From: Gemmatimonadaceae bacterium
GTDB taxonomy: Bacteria > Gemmatimonadota > Gemmatimonadetes > Gemmatimonadales > Gemmatimonadaceae
Length of the DNA stretch: 33,308 nucleotides
Direction: 5' to 3'
Assembly (NCBI GenBank): GCA_030647905.1
Contig: JAUSJA010000019.1
Location: 1 to 33,308, forward strand
The translations under genes were made by a program, and so were the position numbers. The notes under the pieces were generated by a model. That model was given only the letters and a program-made list of their open reading frames with translations, was not told where the DNA came from and searched no databases. Numbering within the stretch: position 1 is the first letter of the stretch; each line of letters opens with the position of its first letter. Of this stretch, positions 23,817-31,319 are shown one piece after another.

Positions 23817-24072
23817 AATCATCAGCATTGACGGAAACGACTGGAGCGTCTACCCCTCCGGCTACATCACGCAGTACGATCAGGACGAGTTCGGCCTCTT
23901 CTTCGCCCGCGGAACCGGCAAGGCCCGTGAGGTCCGCGTGACACGCTATTCGCCGCAGGGCACGCGGTCGCGCGAGCAGTCGTTCGCCGAACTTTCCGAC
24001 GAGCGCCTGCTCTCACTCTTTCAGCAATCCCAGCCGAGCTTCACTTCGCCCGAGGCCGGCTACAGGCAGTGA
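23806..24072 (+). CDS. Small protein of unknown function, 88 aa
   Basis: ATG 23806 lies inside the end of the preceding gene (11-base overlap), and the stop overlaps the PHP-protein start (TGATG). It begins with ARIISIDGNDWSVYPSGYITQYDQDEFGLFFARG and ends with a short helix (FAELSDERLLSLFQQSQ). Alternating hydrophobic residues suggest a small beta fold in the first 55 residues. No domain recognised and no export signal. Close packing with neighbours on both sides supports it as a real gene. Confidence 0.7.
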   Translation: MPARIISIDGNDWSVYPSGYITQYDQDEFGLFFARGTGKAREVRVTRYSPQGTRSREQSFAELSDERLLSLFQQSQPSFTSPEAGYRQ

Positions 24073-24935
24073 TGCCTGATGGCGCGACCGCGAGGCCGCC
24101 GGGCGAGGTCGATCTGCACATGCATTCGACCGCATCGGACGGTGCACTCGCTCCCGCCAAAGTCGTGGATGCGGCCCGCGCCGTCGGCCTTTCGGCCATC
24201 GCGCTGACCGATCACGATACGCTCGCCGGCGTCGCCGAAGCCGAGACCGCCGCTGCCCCGTTCGGGATTCGCGTCGTCACCGGCGTGGAACTGAGCGCGC
24301 ACGACGGAGCGAAGGAGATTCATCTGCTCGCCTTGCATGTATCGCGGCCCTCGGTGATCGAGTCGCGGCTCTCCGGATTTCGGGACGCGCGCGAAACACG
24401 CGCACGCGACATCGTGGACAAGCTTCGCCGCCTCGGCGTGAACGTGGACCTGCAGGCGGTGATGGAAGAGGCGGCCGGCGGCGCCGTCGGGAGACCACAC
24501 GTTGCGCGCGCGCTCATCCGCGGAGGACATGTCCGGGATACGCGCGAAGCGTTCGATCGATTCCTCGGAGCGGGCCGGCCCGGGTTCATGCCCAAGGCGC
24601 GTCTCGACGTGAGTGAGGCGATCACACTCGCGCACTCGGCCGGCGCGATTGCGATCTGGGCGCATCCGGGGCAGGAAGGGCGAAGGGAGCGGCTCGAGCC
24701 GCTCGTGAGCCATGGCCTCGACGGCGTCGAGGTCCGGCACCCGAGTCACAACGCCGAAGACATCAAGCGGCTCGGTGCGTTGTGCGATTTCTTCGGCCTC
24801 GTTCCCAGCGGGGGATCGGACTGGCACGGGTCGGGCGAAGGCCAGCGCACGATCGGTTGCATGCACATTCCCCCCGCGTGGCTGTATCAGCAGGACGTGG
24901 TCGTCGCCAGACGGGCGGCCGAGGAGGTCGCGTGA
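24072..24935 (+). CDS. PHP-domain phosphoesterase
   Basis: 287 residues. Metal-binding motifs of the PHP fold are all visible: DLHMHSTASDG (14-24, His16 and His18), ALTDHDT, the GVELSA glutamate, GRPHVARAL, WAHPGQ and SGGSDWHG near the end. Arrangement and length match the TrpH/YciV group, which includes 3',5'-nucleoside bisphosphate phosphatase and the 5'-3' exonuclease RNase AM. A polymerase-linked or histidinol-phosphatase role is less likely because there is no partner domain. ATG 24072 overlaps the previous stop; GTG at 24069 is also possible. Its stop overlaps the SDR start (GTGA). Confidence 0.88.
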   Translation: MPDGATARPPGEVDLHMHSTASDGALAPAKVVDAARAVGLSAIALTDHDTLAGVAEAETAAAPFGIRVVTGVELSAHDGAKEIHLLALHVSRPSVIESRLSGFRDARETRARDIVDKLRRLGVNVDLQAVMEEAAGGAVGRPHVARALIRGGHVRDTREAFDRFLGAGRPGFMPKARLDVSEAITLAHSAGAIAIWAHPGQEGRRERLEPLVSHGLDGVEVRHPSHNAEDIKRLGALCDFFGLVPSGGSDWHGSGEGQRTIGCMHIPPAWLYQQDVVVARRAAEEVA

Positions 24936-25660
24936 AGCTCGACGGCCGCATCGCGATCGTGACCGGCGGCGGTCATCGCGTCGGACGCGTGCTTGCGGTC
25001 GCGCTCGGCCGCGAGCGGATGACAGTCGCCGTTCATTACAACTCGGCCGCGTCCGGCGCTATCGAGACGGTGAGGCTGATCGAGGCGGAGGGAGGGAAGG
25101 GCGCGACGTTTAAATGCGACCTGTCCACGCATGACGGACCGGCGGAGCTGATTCGCGCGGTTGTGTCGTCGCTCGGCATTCCGCACGTGGTGATCAATTC
25201 GGCGGCGGTCATGACACGGCAGGCGTTCGGTCAGATTTCGATGGAGGATTGGGACAGGACGATGAATCTCAATCTTCGCGCTCCATTCTTCGTCAGCCAG
25301 GCGGCCGCGGCGGCGATGGCCGATGGGGGCGCCATCGTGAACATTTCCGACCTCGCGGCGTTCGAGAACTGGCCCGGCTATGTGCCGCACTCGATATCCA
25401 AGGCGGGTGTGGTGAAAATGACGCGGGCGCTTGCCCGCGTGCTCGCGCCAGCGATCCGGGTGAACGCGATCGCGCCCGGCGCCGTGTTGCTCCCCGACGA
25501 GTGGGACGAATCTGCCGGGAAGCGTCTCGCCGATACGACACCGCTTCAGCGACTGGGGAATCCGCAGGACGTGGTCAACGCGATGCTGTATCTGCTGCGC
25601 TCCGATTTCGTGACCGGCGAGACCCTCATCGTGGACGGCGGGCGGCACATCCGCAAATGA
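24932..25660 (+). CDS. Short-chain dehydrogenase/reductase, pteridine-reductase-like, with altered active site
   Basis: 242 residues from GTG 24932. The cofactor loop is TGGGHRVGR (11-19; T-G-x3-x-x-G). HYN at 35-37 suggests NADPH use, and INSAAV corresponds to the NNAG motif. Active-site positions are Asn114, Asp140 (in VNISD), His153 and Lys157. In most SDRs these would be Asn, Ser, Tyr, Lys. Asp in place of Ser is known from pteridine reductase PTR1. His in place of Tyr is not expected for a working reductase. The C-terminal NAIAPGAVLLP and the final TGETLIVDGGRHI are normal. It could use a different mechanism or not be a reductase. It is translationally coupled to the PHP protein. Confidence 0.88.
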   Translation: MKLDGRIAIVTGGGHRVGRVLAVALGRERMTVAVHYNSAASGAIETVRLIEAEGGKGATFKCDLSTHDGPAELIRAVVSSLGIPHVVINSAAVMTRQAFGQISMEDWDRTMNLNLRAPFFVSQAAAAAMADGGAIVNISDLAAFENWPGYVPHSISKAGVVKMTRALARVLAPAIRVNAIAPGAVLLPDEWDESAGKRLADTTPLQRLGNPQDVVNAMLYLLRSDFVTGETLIVDGGRHIRK

Positions 25661-25716
25661 CATGCGGGTTTCCGGCATCCGGGTTTCCGGCATCCGGGTT
25701 TCCGGCGCTGACATGC
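25658..25716 (+). repeat. Short tandem repeat patch flanked by direct repeats
   Basis: A 15-base unit, GGGTTTCCGGCATCC, occurs at 25666-25680 and 25681-25695, with a third partial copy at 25696-25706. The patch is flanked by the 8-base direct repeat TGACATGC (25658-25665, which contains the SDR stop codon, and 25709-25716). The rest of the gap up to trxB shows no further clear feature. Confidence 0.9.
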
Positions 25717-25771
25717 CCCGCCTCTTGAATTAGGATTCAGCACCGACTGACTACCCAAAGAGAGCACGAAC

Positions 25772-26758
25772 TTGTCCGAAAGCCGTGACTATGATCTGAT
25801 AATCGTTGGCGCCGGCCCTGCCGGCATGACTGCCGCGCTTTACGCCGGCCGGTCCATGCTGAAGACTGTGGTGCTCGAACGCGGCGCGTCCGGAGGTGAG
25901 CTCCTCAATACAGAGGTCATCGAGGACTATCCCGGATTCGAGCATATCGAAGGCTGGGACCTGGCGCAGAAGTTCGAGAGCCACGCGAAGAAATTCGGAG
26001 CCGAGTTCCAGCAGGAAACGGTGATCACGCTCGAGAAGCTGGAAGACGGTATGTTCGAGGCGACCACCGACAGCGGCGCGATCTACCGCTCGAAGACTGC
26101 GATCATCACCTCCGGCGGCACGCCGATCAAGCTCAACGTCCCAGGCGAGATGGAATATGCCGGCAAGGGAGTGAGCTACTGCGCGATCTGCGACGGCGCG
26201 TTCTTCCGCGGACACACGATCGCCGTCGTTGGCGGCGGTGACGCGGCCGTCGAGGAGAGTGCTTTCCTCACGCGCTACGCCGAAAAAGTCTACCTCATCC
26301 ACCGCCGCTACGAGCTTCGCGCCTCGAAGATTCTCCAGAAGCGTCTGTTCGAGAATCCGAAGATCGAGGTCATCTGGAACTCGATGGTGGAGAGGATCGA
26401 GGGCGACGCGCAGGGGCTGATGAACAACGTCGTGCTGCGCGACGTGAACACGCACGAGACGCGCGATCTCACCGCCACCGGAATCTTCATCTTCATCGGC
26501 TTCCGCCCGAATACCGGAATCATCAAGGGACACGCCGATCACGACGAGATGGGATATCTCCGCACCGACATGAACATGGAGACATCCATCAAGGGTCTCT
26601 TCGCTGCCGGGGACGTGCGCGTTCAGCTGACGCGCCAGGTAACCACCGCGGCGGGCGACGGAACGACCGCCGCGATCGCCGCGGAGAAATATCTTGTGGC
26701 CATGCGGTCCGCCGGTGACGAGCCGGAGATAGTGGCTACCGGGGGCTACGCGGTTTGA
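25772..26758 (+). CDS. trxB: Thioredoxin reductase
   Basis: 328 residues from TTG 25772, with AAAGAGAG upstream. FAD-binding loop GAGPAG (13-18), redox-active CAIC (Cys137 and Cys140), the NADPH-binding loop VVGGGDAAVEE (about 152-162) with the following HRR, and the C-terminal GLFAAGDVR FAD motif are all present in the usual order. It reduces thioredoxin with NADPH. The cysteine pair reads CAIC rather than the common CATC, a minor variant. Its stop overlaps the next gene's TTG start by 4 bases (TTGA). The N-terminal first 7 residues are normal for the family, which supports the TTG start. Confidence 0.95.
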   Translation: MSESRDYDLIIVGAGPAGMTAALYAGRSMLKTVVLERGASGGELLNTEVIEDYPGFEHIEGWDLAQKFESHAKKFGAEFQQETVITLEKLEDGMFEATTDSGAIYRSKTAIITSGGTPIKLNVPGEMEYAGKGVSYCAICDGAFFRGHTIAVVGGGDAAVEESAFLTRYAEKVYLIHRRYELRASKILQKRLFENPKIEVIWNSMVERIEGDAQGLMNNVVLRDVNTHETRDLTATGIFIFIGFRPNTGIIKGHADHDEMGYLRTDMNMETSIKGLFAAGDVRVQLTRQVTTAAGDGTTAAIAAEKYLVAMRSAGDEPEIVATGGYAV

Positions 26759-27399
26759 TCGTCACGCGGATCACAATCGGCGCGTTTCAGGAGAACTGCT
26801 ACATCGTCGGGGATCCCGACGGCGACACTGTCGCGATCGTGGATCCCGGCAGCGAAGGTGAGCGCATCATCGCTGTGGTCGAGAAGATGGGAAAAACGCC
26901 CGAGGCGATCTGGATCACGCACGCCCACGTGGATCACATCGGCGCCATTGCGCCTCTGAAACGGCGCTGGGACGTTCCCGTATGGCTCCATCCGCTCGAC
27001 CAGCCGTTGTACCGGGTCGGTGGGAGGCAGGCGCAGCTCTACGGCATTCCATATGACGAGCCACCGACGCCTGACCGCGAATTCGCGGACGGCGGGACGG
27101 TGACGCTCGGCGAACTCGAGCTCACGGTCATGCATGCGCCCGGGCACTCCCCCGGCCACGTCGTCCTCCACGGACACGGGCATGCGCTCGTCGGTGACTG
27201 TCTTTTCGCGGGCTCCATCGGAAGAACGGATCTGCCGTTCTCCAACCCGGCGCATCTCGAAACGTCGCTCCGCCGGATCGCCGCACTGCCAACTGAAACT
27301 GTGGTATGGCCCGGCCACGGCGACAGCACGACGATTGGAGAGGAGCGAGTCTCCAATCCGTTTCTGAACGGCTCGGCGAGAATCGTCCGCGCCCAATGA
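26755..27399 (+). CDS. Metallo-beta-lactamase-fold hydrolase (glyoxalase II-like)
   Basis: 214 residues from TTG 26755. Zinc ligands appear as THAHVDH (55-61; His56, His58, Asp60, His61), APGHSPGH, the GDCLFAGSIGRTD aspartate and the late PGHGDSTTIGEER histidine. This set and the small size match the short hydroxyacylglutathione-hydrolase-like group (YcbL type), which acts on thioesters or related substrates. The true substrate is unknown; many members are not glyoxalase II. The gene is coupled to trxB, suggesting a thiol-metabolism link, which is inference only. Confidence 0.9.
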   Translation: MIVTRITIGAFQENCYIVGDPDGDTVAIVDPGSEGERIIAVVEKMGKTPEAIWITHAHVDHIGAIAPLKRRWDVPVWLHPLDQPLYRVGGRQAQLYGIPYDEPPTPDREFADGGTVTLGELELTVMHAPGHSPGHVVLHGHGHALVGDCLFAGSIGRTDLPFSNPAHLETSLRRIAALPTETVVWPGHGDSTTIGEERVSNPFLNGSARIVRAQ

Positions 27400-27419
27400 A
27401 CCTGAACTGAATTCCTTCG

Positions 27420-28847
27420 ATGACCGATAACACAAGAATGGAAAAGGACCCGCTCGGCCAGCTGCCGGTCCCATCCGATGCCCTGTATGGCGTGCAGACA
27501 CTTCGCGCCGTGCAGAATTTCCCGATCAGCGGACTGAAGCCGCTGCCATCCTTCGTTGACGCCACCGTTCGGATCAAGCGGGCCGCGGCGGTGACGCACA
27601 AGAAAACCGGCCGGCTCGACGCGCGCCTGGCCGACGCCATCATCCAGGCGGCGGATGAGGTTCTCTCCGGGCAGCATCGCGAGCACTTCGTGGTGGATCC
27701 GTATCAGGCCGGCGCCGGCACTTCGCACAACATGAACTGCAACGAAGTGCTGGCGAACCGTGCCAACGAGATACTCGGCGGCAATCGCGGCGAGTACAAG
27801 CCGGTGCATCCGAACGATCACGTCAACATGGCGCAGTCCACCAACGACGTGATTCCGACCGCGATCCGTGTGGCGTCCGTCACCGAGCTGCCGAATCTGA
27901 AGAAGGCATTCGACAATCTCATCGCGGCGCTCGAGGCGAAGGGACGCGAGTTCGACGACGTCATCAAGTCCGGCCGCACGCACCTGCAGGACGCGATGCC
28001 CATCCGCCTTGGCCAGGAGTTCACCGCATATGCGGGCACGCTGCGTCGCGGCCTGCAGAGAGTGGAGGAAGCGGCCAACTATCTTCGCGACCTGGGAATC
28101 GGCGGCAGCGCCGTCGGGACCGGCGTGAACGTCGAGCCGGAATACCCCGCGATCATGGTGCGCGAGCTGGCCGCCTCGACGGGGGTCGAGCTCCGCGAAG
28201 GGAAGGACCGCATCCAGCTCATGCAGAGCATGGGCGACGCTGCGGCATTCAGCGCGCAGCTCAGGGTGCTGGCGCTCGATCTGAGCAAGATCGCGAGCGA
28301 TCTCCGGCTTCTCGCGAGCGGGCCACGCACCGGGTTCGACGAGGTGCGCCTCCCGGCGGTTCAGCCCGGCTCGTCCATCATGCCGGGAAAGGTGAATCCC
28401 TCCATCGCCGAGATGGTGAACCAGGTCTGCTTCCAGGTCGTGGGCAACGATGCCTGCGTGTCGGTTTCGGCCGAGCATGGTCAGCTCGAACTGAACGTGA
28501 TGATGCCGGTGATCGCCCACAACATCCTGTTCTCGATGCGCATTCTCACCAATGCAGCCGAAACGTTCGCGGAGCGTTGCGTGAAGGGGATCGAGGCGAA
28601 CGCGGAGCAGTGCGCGTACTGGGTGGAGCGCTCAGCCGCGCTCGCGACGGCGCTGGCGCCGCAGATCGGCTATGCAAAGGCCGCCGAGATCAGCAAGCAA
28701 TCGGTGAAGGAGAACGTCCTGATCCGCGAGCTGGTGAAGCGGGAGCACATTCTGCCCGACGCGGAGATTGACGAAGCGCTCGACCTTCGGAAGATGACGG
28801 AGATCGGCGTGCCGGGCGGGGCGCACGGCGGAGCGTCCGCCGGCTGA
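27420..28847 (+). CDS. aspA: Aspartate ammonia-lyase (aspartase)
   Basis: 475 residues. Aspartase splits L-aspartate to fumarate and ammonia. The N-terminal EKDPLGQLPVPSDALYGVQTLRAVQNFPISG is the aspartase form rather than that of fumarase C. The fumarase/aspartase superfamily signature GSSIMPGKVNP carries the flexible catalytic-serine loop (second Ser of GSS). The substrate-site blocks are AGAGTSHNMNCNEVLANRA and SGRTHLQDAMPIRLGQEF. Fumarase C is the alternative, but the first block argues against it. ATG 27420 has no clear Shine-Dalgarno and is 20 bases after the hydrolase stop, so it may share the trxB transcript. Confidence 0.9.
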   Translation: MTDNTRMEKDPLGQLPVPSDALYGVQTLRAVQNFPISGLKPLPSFVDATVRIKRAAAVTHKKTGRLDARLADAIIQAADEVLSGQHREHFVVDPYQAGAGTSHNMNCNEVLANRANEILGGNRGEYKPVHPNDHVNMAQSTNDVIPTAIRVASVTELPNLKKAFDNLIAALEAKGREFDDVIKSGRTHLQDAMPIRLGQEFTAYAGTLRRGLQRVEEAANYLRDLGIGGSAVGTGVNVEPEYPAIMVRELAASTGVELREGKDRIQLMQSMGDAAAFSAQLRVLALDLSKIASDLRLLASGPRTGFDEVRLPAVQPGSSIMPGKVNPSIAEMVNQVCFQVVGNDACVSVSAEHGQLELNVMMPVIAHNILFSMRILTNAAETFAERCVKGIEANAEQCAYWVERSAALATALAPQIGYAKAAEISKQSVKENVLIRELVKREHILPDAEIDEALDLRKMTEIGVPGGAHGGASAG

Positions 28848-28898
28848 TCCGGCTGATCCGGGCTTGTCACCGGGCTTGTCACCGGGCTTGTCGCCGGG
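28840..28898 (+). repeat. Compound short tandem repeat after aspA
   Basis: CCGGCTGAT occurs twice (28840-28848 and 28849-28857; the first copy contains the aspA stop). It is followed by three copies of a 12-base unit, CCGGGCTTGTCA (28858-28869, 28870-28881, and 28882-28893 with G as last base), and the start of a fourth (28894-28898). Confidence 0.9.
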
Positions 28899-28922
28899 CG
28901 CCTCGTCGCCTATCCTCCTGAT

Positions 28923-29381
28923 ATGCGCATTACGACATGGGCCGAGTACGGCGTCATCTGCGCGCTCCATCTCGCGAAGCGCGCCAGCACCGGTCCGGTA
29001 ACGGGCCGCGACATCGCTGCCCAGGAGCGCCTCCCGGCGGACTACGTCGAGCAGATCCTGCTGCGCCTCCGGCGCGCGGGCGTAATTACGAGCACGCGCG
29101 GCGCGCGCGGCGGCTACATGCTGTCGAGGCCTCCGGAAGAGATCTCGATTCGCGCCGTCATCCACGCGTCGGAGCTCGAGACGTTCGATCTCCACTGCGT
29201 GAGTCATCCGGTGGAGACCGACCGGTGCTCGGCGTCGCACAGCTGCAGCATCAGACCGGTGTGGGTTCTGCTCCAGACCAAGATTGACGCTGTGCTGGAG
29301 AGCGTCTGCATCGCCGATCTGCTGCACGACGAGCCGGCGGTGCGGGAGCGGGTGGGACTTCCGATCCTCGAGCACGTATAG
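28923..29381 (+). CDS. Rrf2-family transcriptional regulator with a cysteine cluster
   Basis: 152 residues. The N-terminal winged helix-turn-helix (about 1-70) shows the family pattern: MRITTWAEYGVICALHLAK, then the recognition region RLPADYVEQILLRLRRAGVITSTRGARGGYMLSR. The region that binds an Fe-S cluster in IscR and NsrR carries Cys92, Cys102 and Cys108 (C-x9-C-x5-C). IscR uses C-x5-C-x5-C, so the first gap is longer. Regulation by iron-sulfur status, nitric oxide or redox is likely but not proven. No iron-sulfur gene is adjacent; its target is unknown. No good Shine-Dalgarno precedes ATG 28923. A strong hairpin follows. Confidence 0.9.
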   Translation: MRITTWAEYGVICALHLAKRASTGPVTGRDIAAQERLPADYVEQILLRLRRAGVITSTRGARGGYMLSRPPEEISIRAVIHASELETFDLHCVSHPVETDRCSASHSCSIRPVWVLLQTKIDAVLESVCIADLLHDEPAVRERVGLPILEHV

Positions 29382-29406
29382 CCCCCCTGTTCGGGCCACG
29401 AAACGA

Positions 29407-29440
29407 AAGCGGCGAGTGATCCAGTGATCACTCGCCGCTT
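29407..29440. terminator. Perfect 15-bp hairpin between convergent genes
   Basis: 29407-29421 pairs perfectly with 29426-29440 around the loop CAGT. The flanking bases can extend the stem with one bulge. It stands between the Rrf2 gene (plus) and the tRNA-Leu gene (minus), so it can end transcription from both sides. T-rich tails are weak (CGTTCGT on the plus side, CGTTT on the minus side). Confidence 0.75.
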
Positions 29441-29452
29441 CGTTCGTCTATG

Positions 29453-29536
29453 TGCCGAAGGGGGGACTCGAACCCCCACGGGCTTGCACCCACTGGCTCC
29501 TGAAGCCAGCGCGTCTACCAGTTCCACCACTTCGGC
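29453..29536 (-). tRNA. tRNA-Leu (anticodon CAG)
   Basis: 84 bases. The acceptor stem GCCGAAG pairs with CTTCGGC, and the discriminator is A. The D arm is GGTGGAACTGGTAGACGC. The anticodon stem CTGGC/GCCAG encloses TTCAGGA, giving anticodon CAG, which reads CUG. A long class II variable arm follows, and the T arm holds GGTTCGAGTCC. No CCA is encoded at the 3' end. CUG leucine codons are common in this GC-rich sequence. Confidence 0.95.
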
Positions 29537-29548
29537 GTCGTTGAATCC

Positions 29549-29577
29549 AACTTAGACGGCGCTCAAAGTGAAGTCAA
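29549..29577 (-). promoter_or_regulatory. Promoter of the tRNA-Leu gene
   Basis: On the minus strand: TTGACT (29577-29572), a 17-base spacer, then TAAGTT (29554-29549). The -35 box is near consensus and the -10 box is weak. Transcription would start about 6 bases before the mature tRNA 5' end. Confidence 0.5.
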
Positions 29578-29631
29578 CGTAAAAACCCTTTCTCATACCG
29601 TGCATCGCTTCTAACTTGCGCGGTAGTCATC

Positions 29632-30102
29632 ATGGCAGAGATAACGGAGAAGCCGGAGCGTCAGTCCATCGCGCGGAACAAGCGCGCGAAACACGACTAT
29701 CACATCCTCGACACGTGGGAAGCGGGAATAGTGCTGACGGGCAGTGAAGTGAAGTCGTTGCGCAACGGCAAGGCGAACATCTCCGACGCCTATGGCATCG
29801 TGAAGGATGGCGAAGTGCATCTCCTCAATCTGCACATCGCGCCGTACGAGCAGGCGAGTCATTTCAATCACGAGCCCACACGCACGCGCAAGCTGCTGCT
29901 GCACAAGCGCGAGATCCGGAAGATGATCGGGTCGGTGGAGAGGCAGGGCCTCACGCTCGTGCCGCTGGAGCTCTACTTCAGGAAAGGGAAGGCGAAGGTG
30001 GTCATTGGTCTCGGGCGCGGAAAGAAGCTCTACGACAAGCGTGCGGACGAGAAGCGCCGTGATGACGAGCGCGACATGCAGCGGGCCGTAAGAACGCGAT
30101 GA
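29632..30102 (+). CDS. smpB: SsrA-binding protein SmpB
   Basis: 156 residues. SmpB binds tmRNA and brings it to stalled ribosomes for trans-translation. The family core is unmistakable: NKRAKHDYHILDTWEAGIVLTGSEVKSLRNGKANISDAY, then LHIAPYEQASHFNHEPTRTRKLLLHKREI and GLTLVPLELYFRKGKAKVVIGLGRGKKLYDKR. A basic tail (about 138-156) is the part that enters the mRNA channel. The tmRNA gene itself is not in the window. Its stop overlaps the amidase start (ATGA). Confidence 0.97.
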   Translation: MAEITEKPERQSIARNKRAKHDYHILDTWEAGIVLTGSEVKSLRNGKANISDAYGIVKDGEVHLLNLHIAPYEQASHFNHEPTRTRKLLLHKREIRKMIGSVERQGLTLVPLELYFRKGKAKVVIGLGRGKKLYDKRADEKRRDDERDMQRAVRTR

Positions 30103-31319
30103 TCGGCGCGCTGCTCCTGTTCCTTCAGACAGCCGCGGCGACGCCGGTGAACCTGGTTGTGCGTCAGGGAGATGCGGTCAGGGTGGTGCCGACCATTCCG
30201 ACGGTGAGCGGCACGTACGTGCGTGCCGATCTCCTCGCCCTGGCGCTCGGCGGATCTGCCGGCGACTCTCCCGGTGGGCGGTATCGCATCTCCCTCGGGG
30301 AATCGCGCATCGAGATGATCGAGGGCGTTCCCTTCCTGCGCACAGATGCGGGGGTCGTGCCGGTTCTCATGCCGCCGCTCCGGTCCGGCCGGACGTTTCT
30401 CGTGCCGTATCAGGTGGTGACGTCGGTGATCCCGCGGTTCGCCACGGGATTCAACTATGACGCGGCCAACGGAGAGTTGAGGATTTTCTCGACCGCGGCG
30501 CGGCGTGTGGTGGACGCTCCACGGGCGGCGTCGAGCGATGGCCTGTCCGTGCCGCCGTCGGAGCCGGCCACGCCGTCGCGTCGGCGCCGGTCGGAACGCC
30601 GGCTCGTCGTGATGGACGCCGGCCACGGAGGCCCCGACAACGGAATGACCGGGCCCATTGGTCCGGGACCACGTATCGTCGAGAAGCAGGTCACACTGGC
30701 AGTGGCGAAGCTTGTCGCGCAGGAGCTGAGGGACGCAGGTGTGGATGTGCTCATGACACGCACCACCGACACGCTCATTGCGCTCTCCGACCGCGGACGA
30801 ATCGCCAATCGCAACAAGGGCGATCTGTTCGTCTCCGTGCATGTCAACGCGACTGGCTCGCGCGGCCCGACCGGCGCGCGCGAGCGGGGCTACGAGACGT
30901 ACTTCCTCGCTGAAGCGAAGAGCGAGGATGCGAAACGCGTGGAGCGGATGGAAAACGAAGCGGTGAAATTCGAGACGGGAGCGAACGCCCCGAAGGGAGA
31001 TCCGCTAAGCTTCATCATCAACGACATGGCGCAGAACGAGCACTTGCGCGAATCGAACGATCTCGCGGAGACGATCCAGAATGGGTTCAGGCGGTTCCAC
31101 CCGGGGAAGGACCGCGGCGTCCAACAGGCCAATTTCGCGGTGCTCCGCGGCTCCTACATGCCGGCTGTCCTCGTGGAGATAGGGTTCGGCACCAACCCGT
31201 CAGAGGCGGCATATCTGACGGATCGCTCGAGCCAGGAGGAGATCGCGGCGAGCATCGCGCGCGGGGTTCTCGCGTACCTCGAGCACTACGACGCGCGCAT
31301 CGGAGCAGGGACGCATTGA
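30099..31319 (+). CDS. N-acetylmuramoyl-L-alanine amidase (Amidase_3)
   Basis: 406 residues. It cleaves the bond between MurNAc and the stem peptide, for example in cell separation. The catalytic domain (about 168-400) starts with LVVMDAGHGGPDNG. Zinc ligands are His176, Glu195 (RIVEKQVTL) and His248 (SVHVNA), and the catalytic Glu lies in VLVEIGF. The N-terminus is a short hydrophobic segment that may be a signal (LLLFLQTAAATP), followed by a domain of about 110 residues resembling copper-amine-oxidase-like or AMIN-type binding domains (weak). A Pro/Arg-rich hinge (about 150-168) links the two. It overlaps smpB (ATGA) and pyrD (TTGA) by 4 bases each. Confidence 0.92.
   Translation: MIGALLLFLQTAAATPVNLVVRQGDAVRVVPTIPTVSGTYVRADLLALALGGSAGDSPGGRYRISLGESRIEMIEGVPFLRTDAGVVPVLMPPLRSGRTFLVPYQVVTSVIPRFATGFNYDAANGELRIFSTAARRVVDAPRAASSDGLSVPPSEPATPSRRRRSERRLVVMDAGHGGPDNGMTGPIGPGPRIVEKQVTLAVAKLVAQELRDAGVDVLMTRTTDTLIALSDRGRIANRNKGDLFVSVHVNATGSRGPTGARERGYETYFLAEAKSEDAKRVERMENEAVKFETGANAPKGDPLSFIINDMAQNEHLRESNDLAETIQNGFRRFHPGKDRGVQQANFAVLRGSYMPAVLVEIGFGTNPSEAAYLTDRSSQEEIAASIARGVLAYLEHYDARIGAGTH

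Noticed and set aside
25658-25716. CRISPR-like repeats
   Set aside because: Units are directly tandem with no spacers, and are too short; the same applies to 28840-28898.
27039-28520. 493-codon minus-strand reading frame opposite aspA
   Set aside because: Overlaps a confident enzyme gene and has no recognisable domain.
29204-29530. Minus-strand frame through the tRNA gene (MVELVDALASGASGC...)
   Set aside because: This is the familiar spurious translation of a tRNA-Leu sequence.
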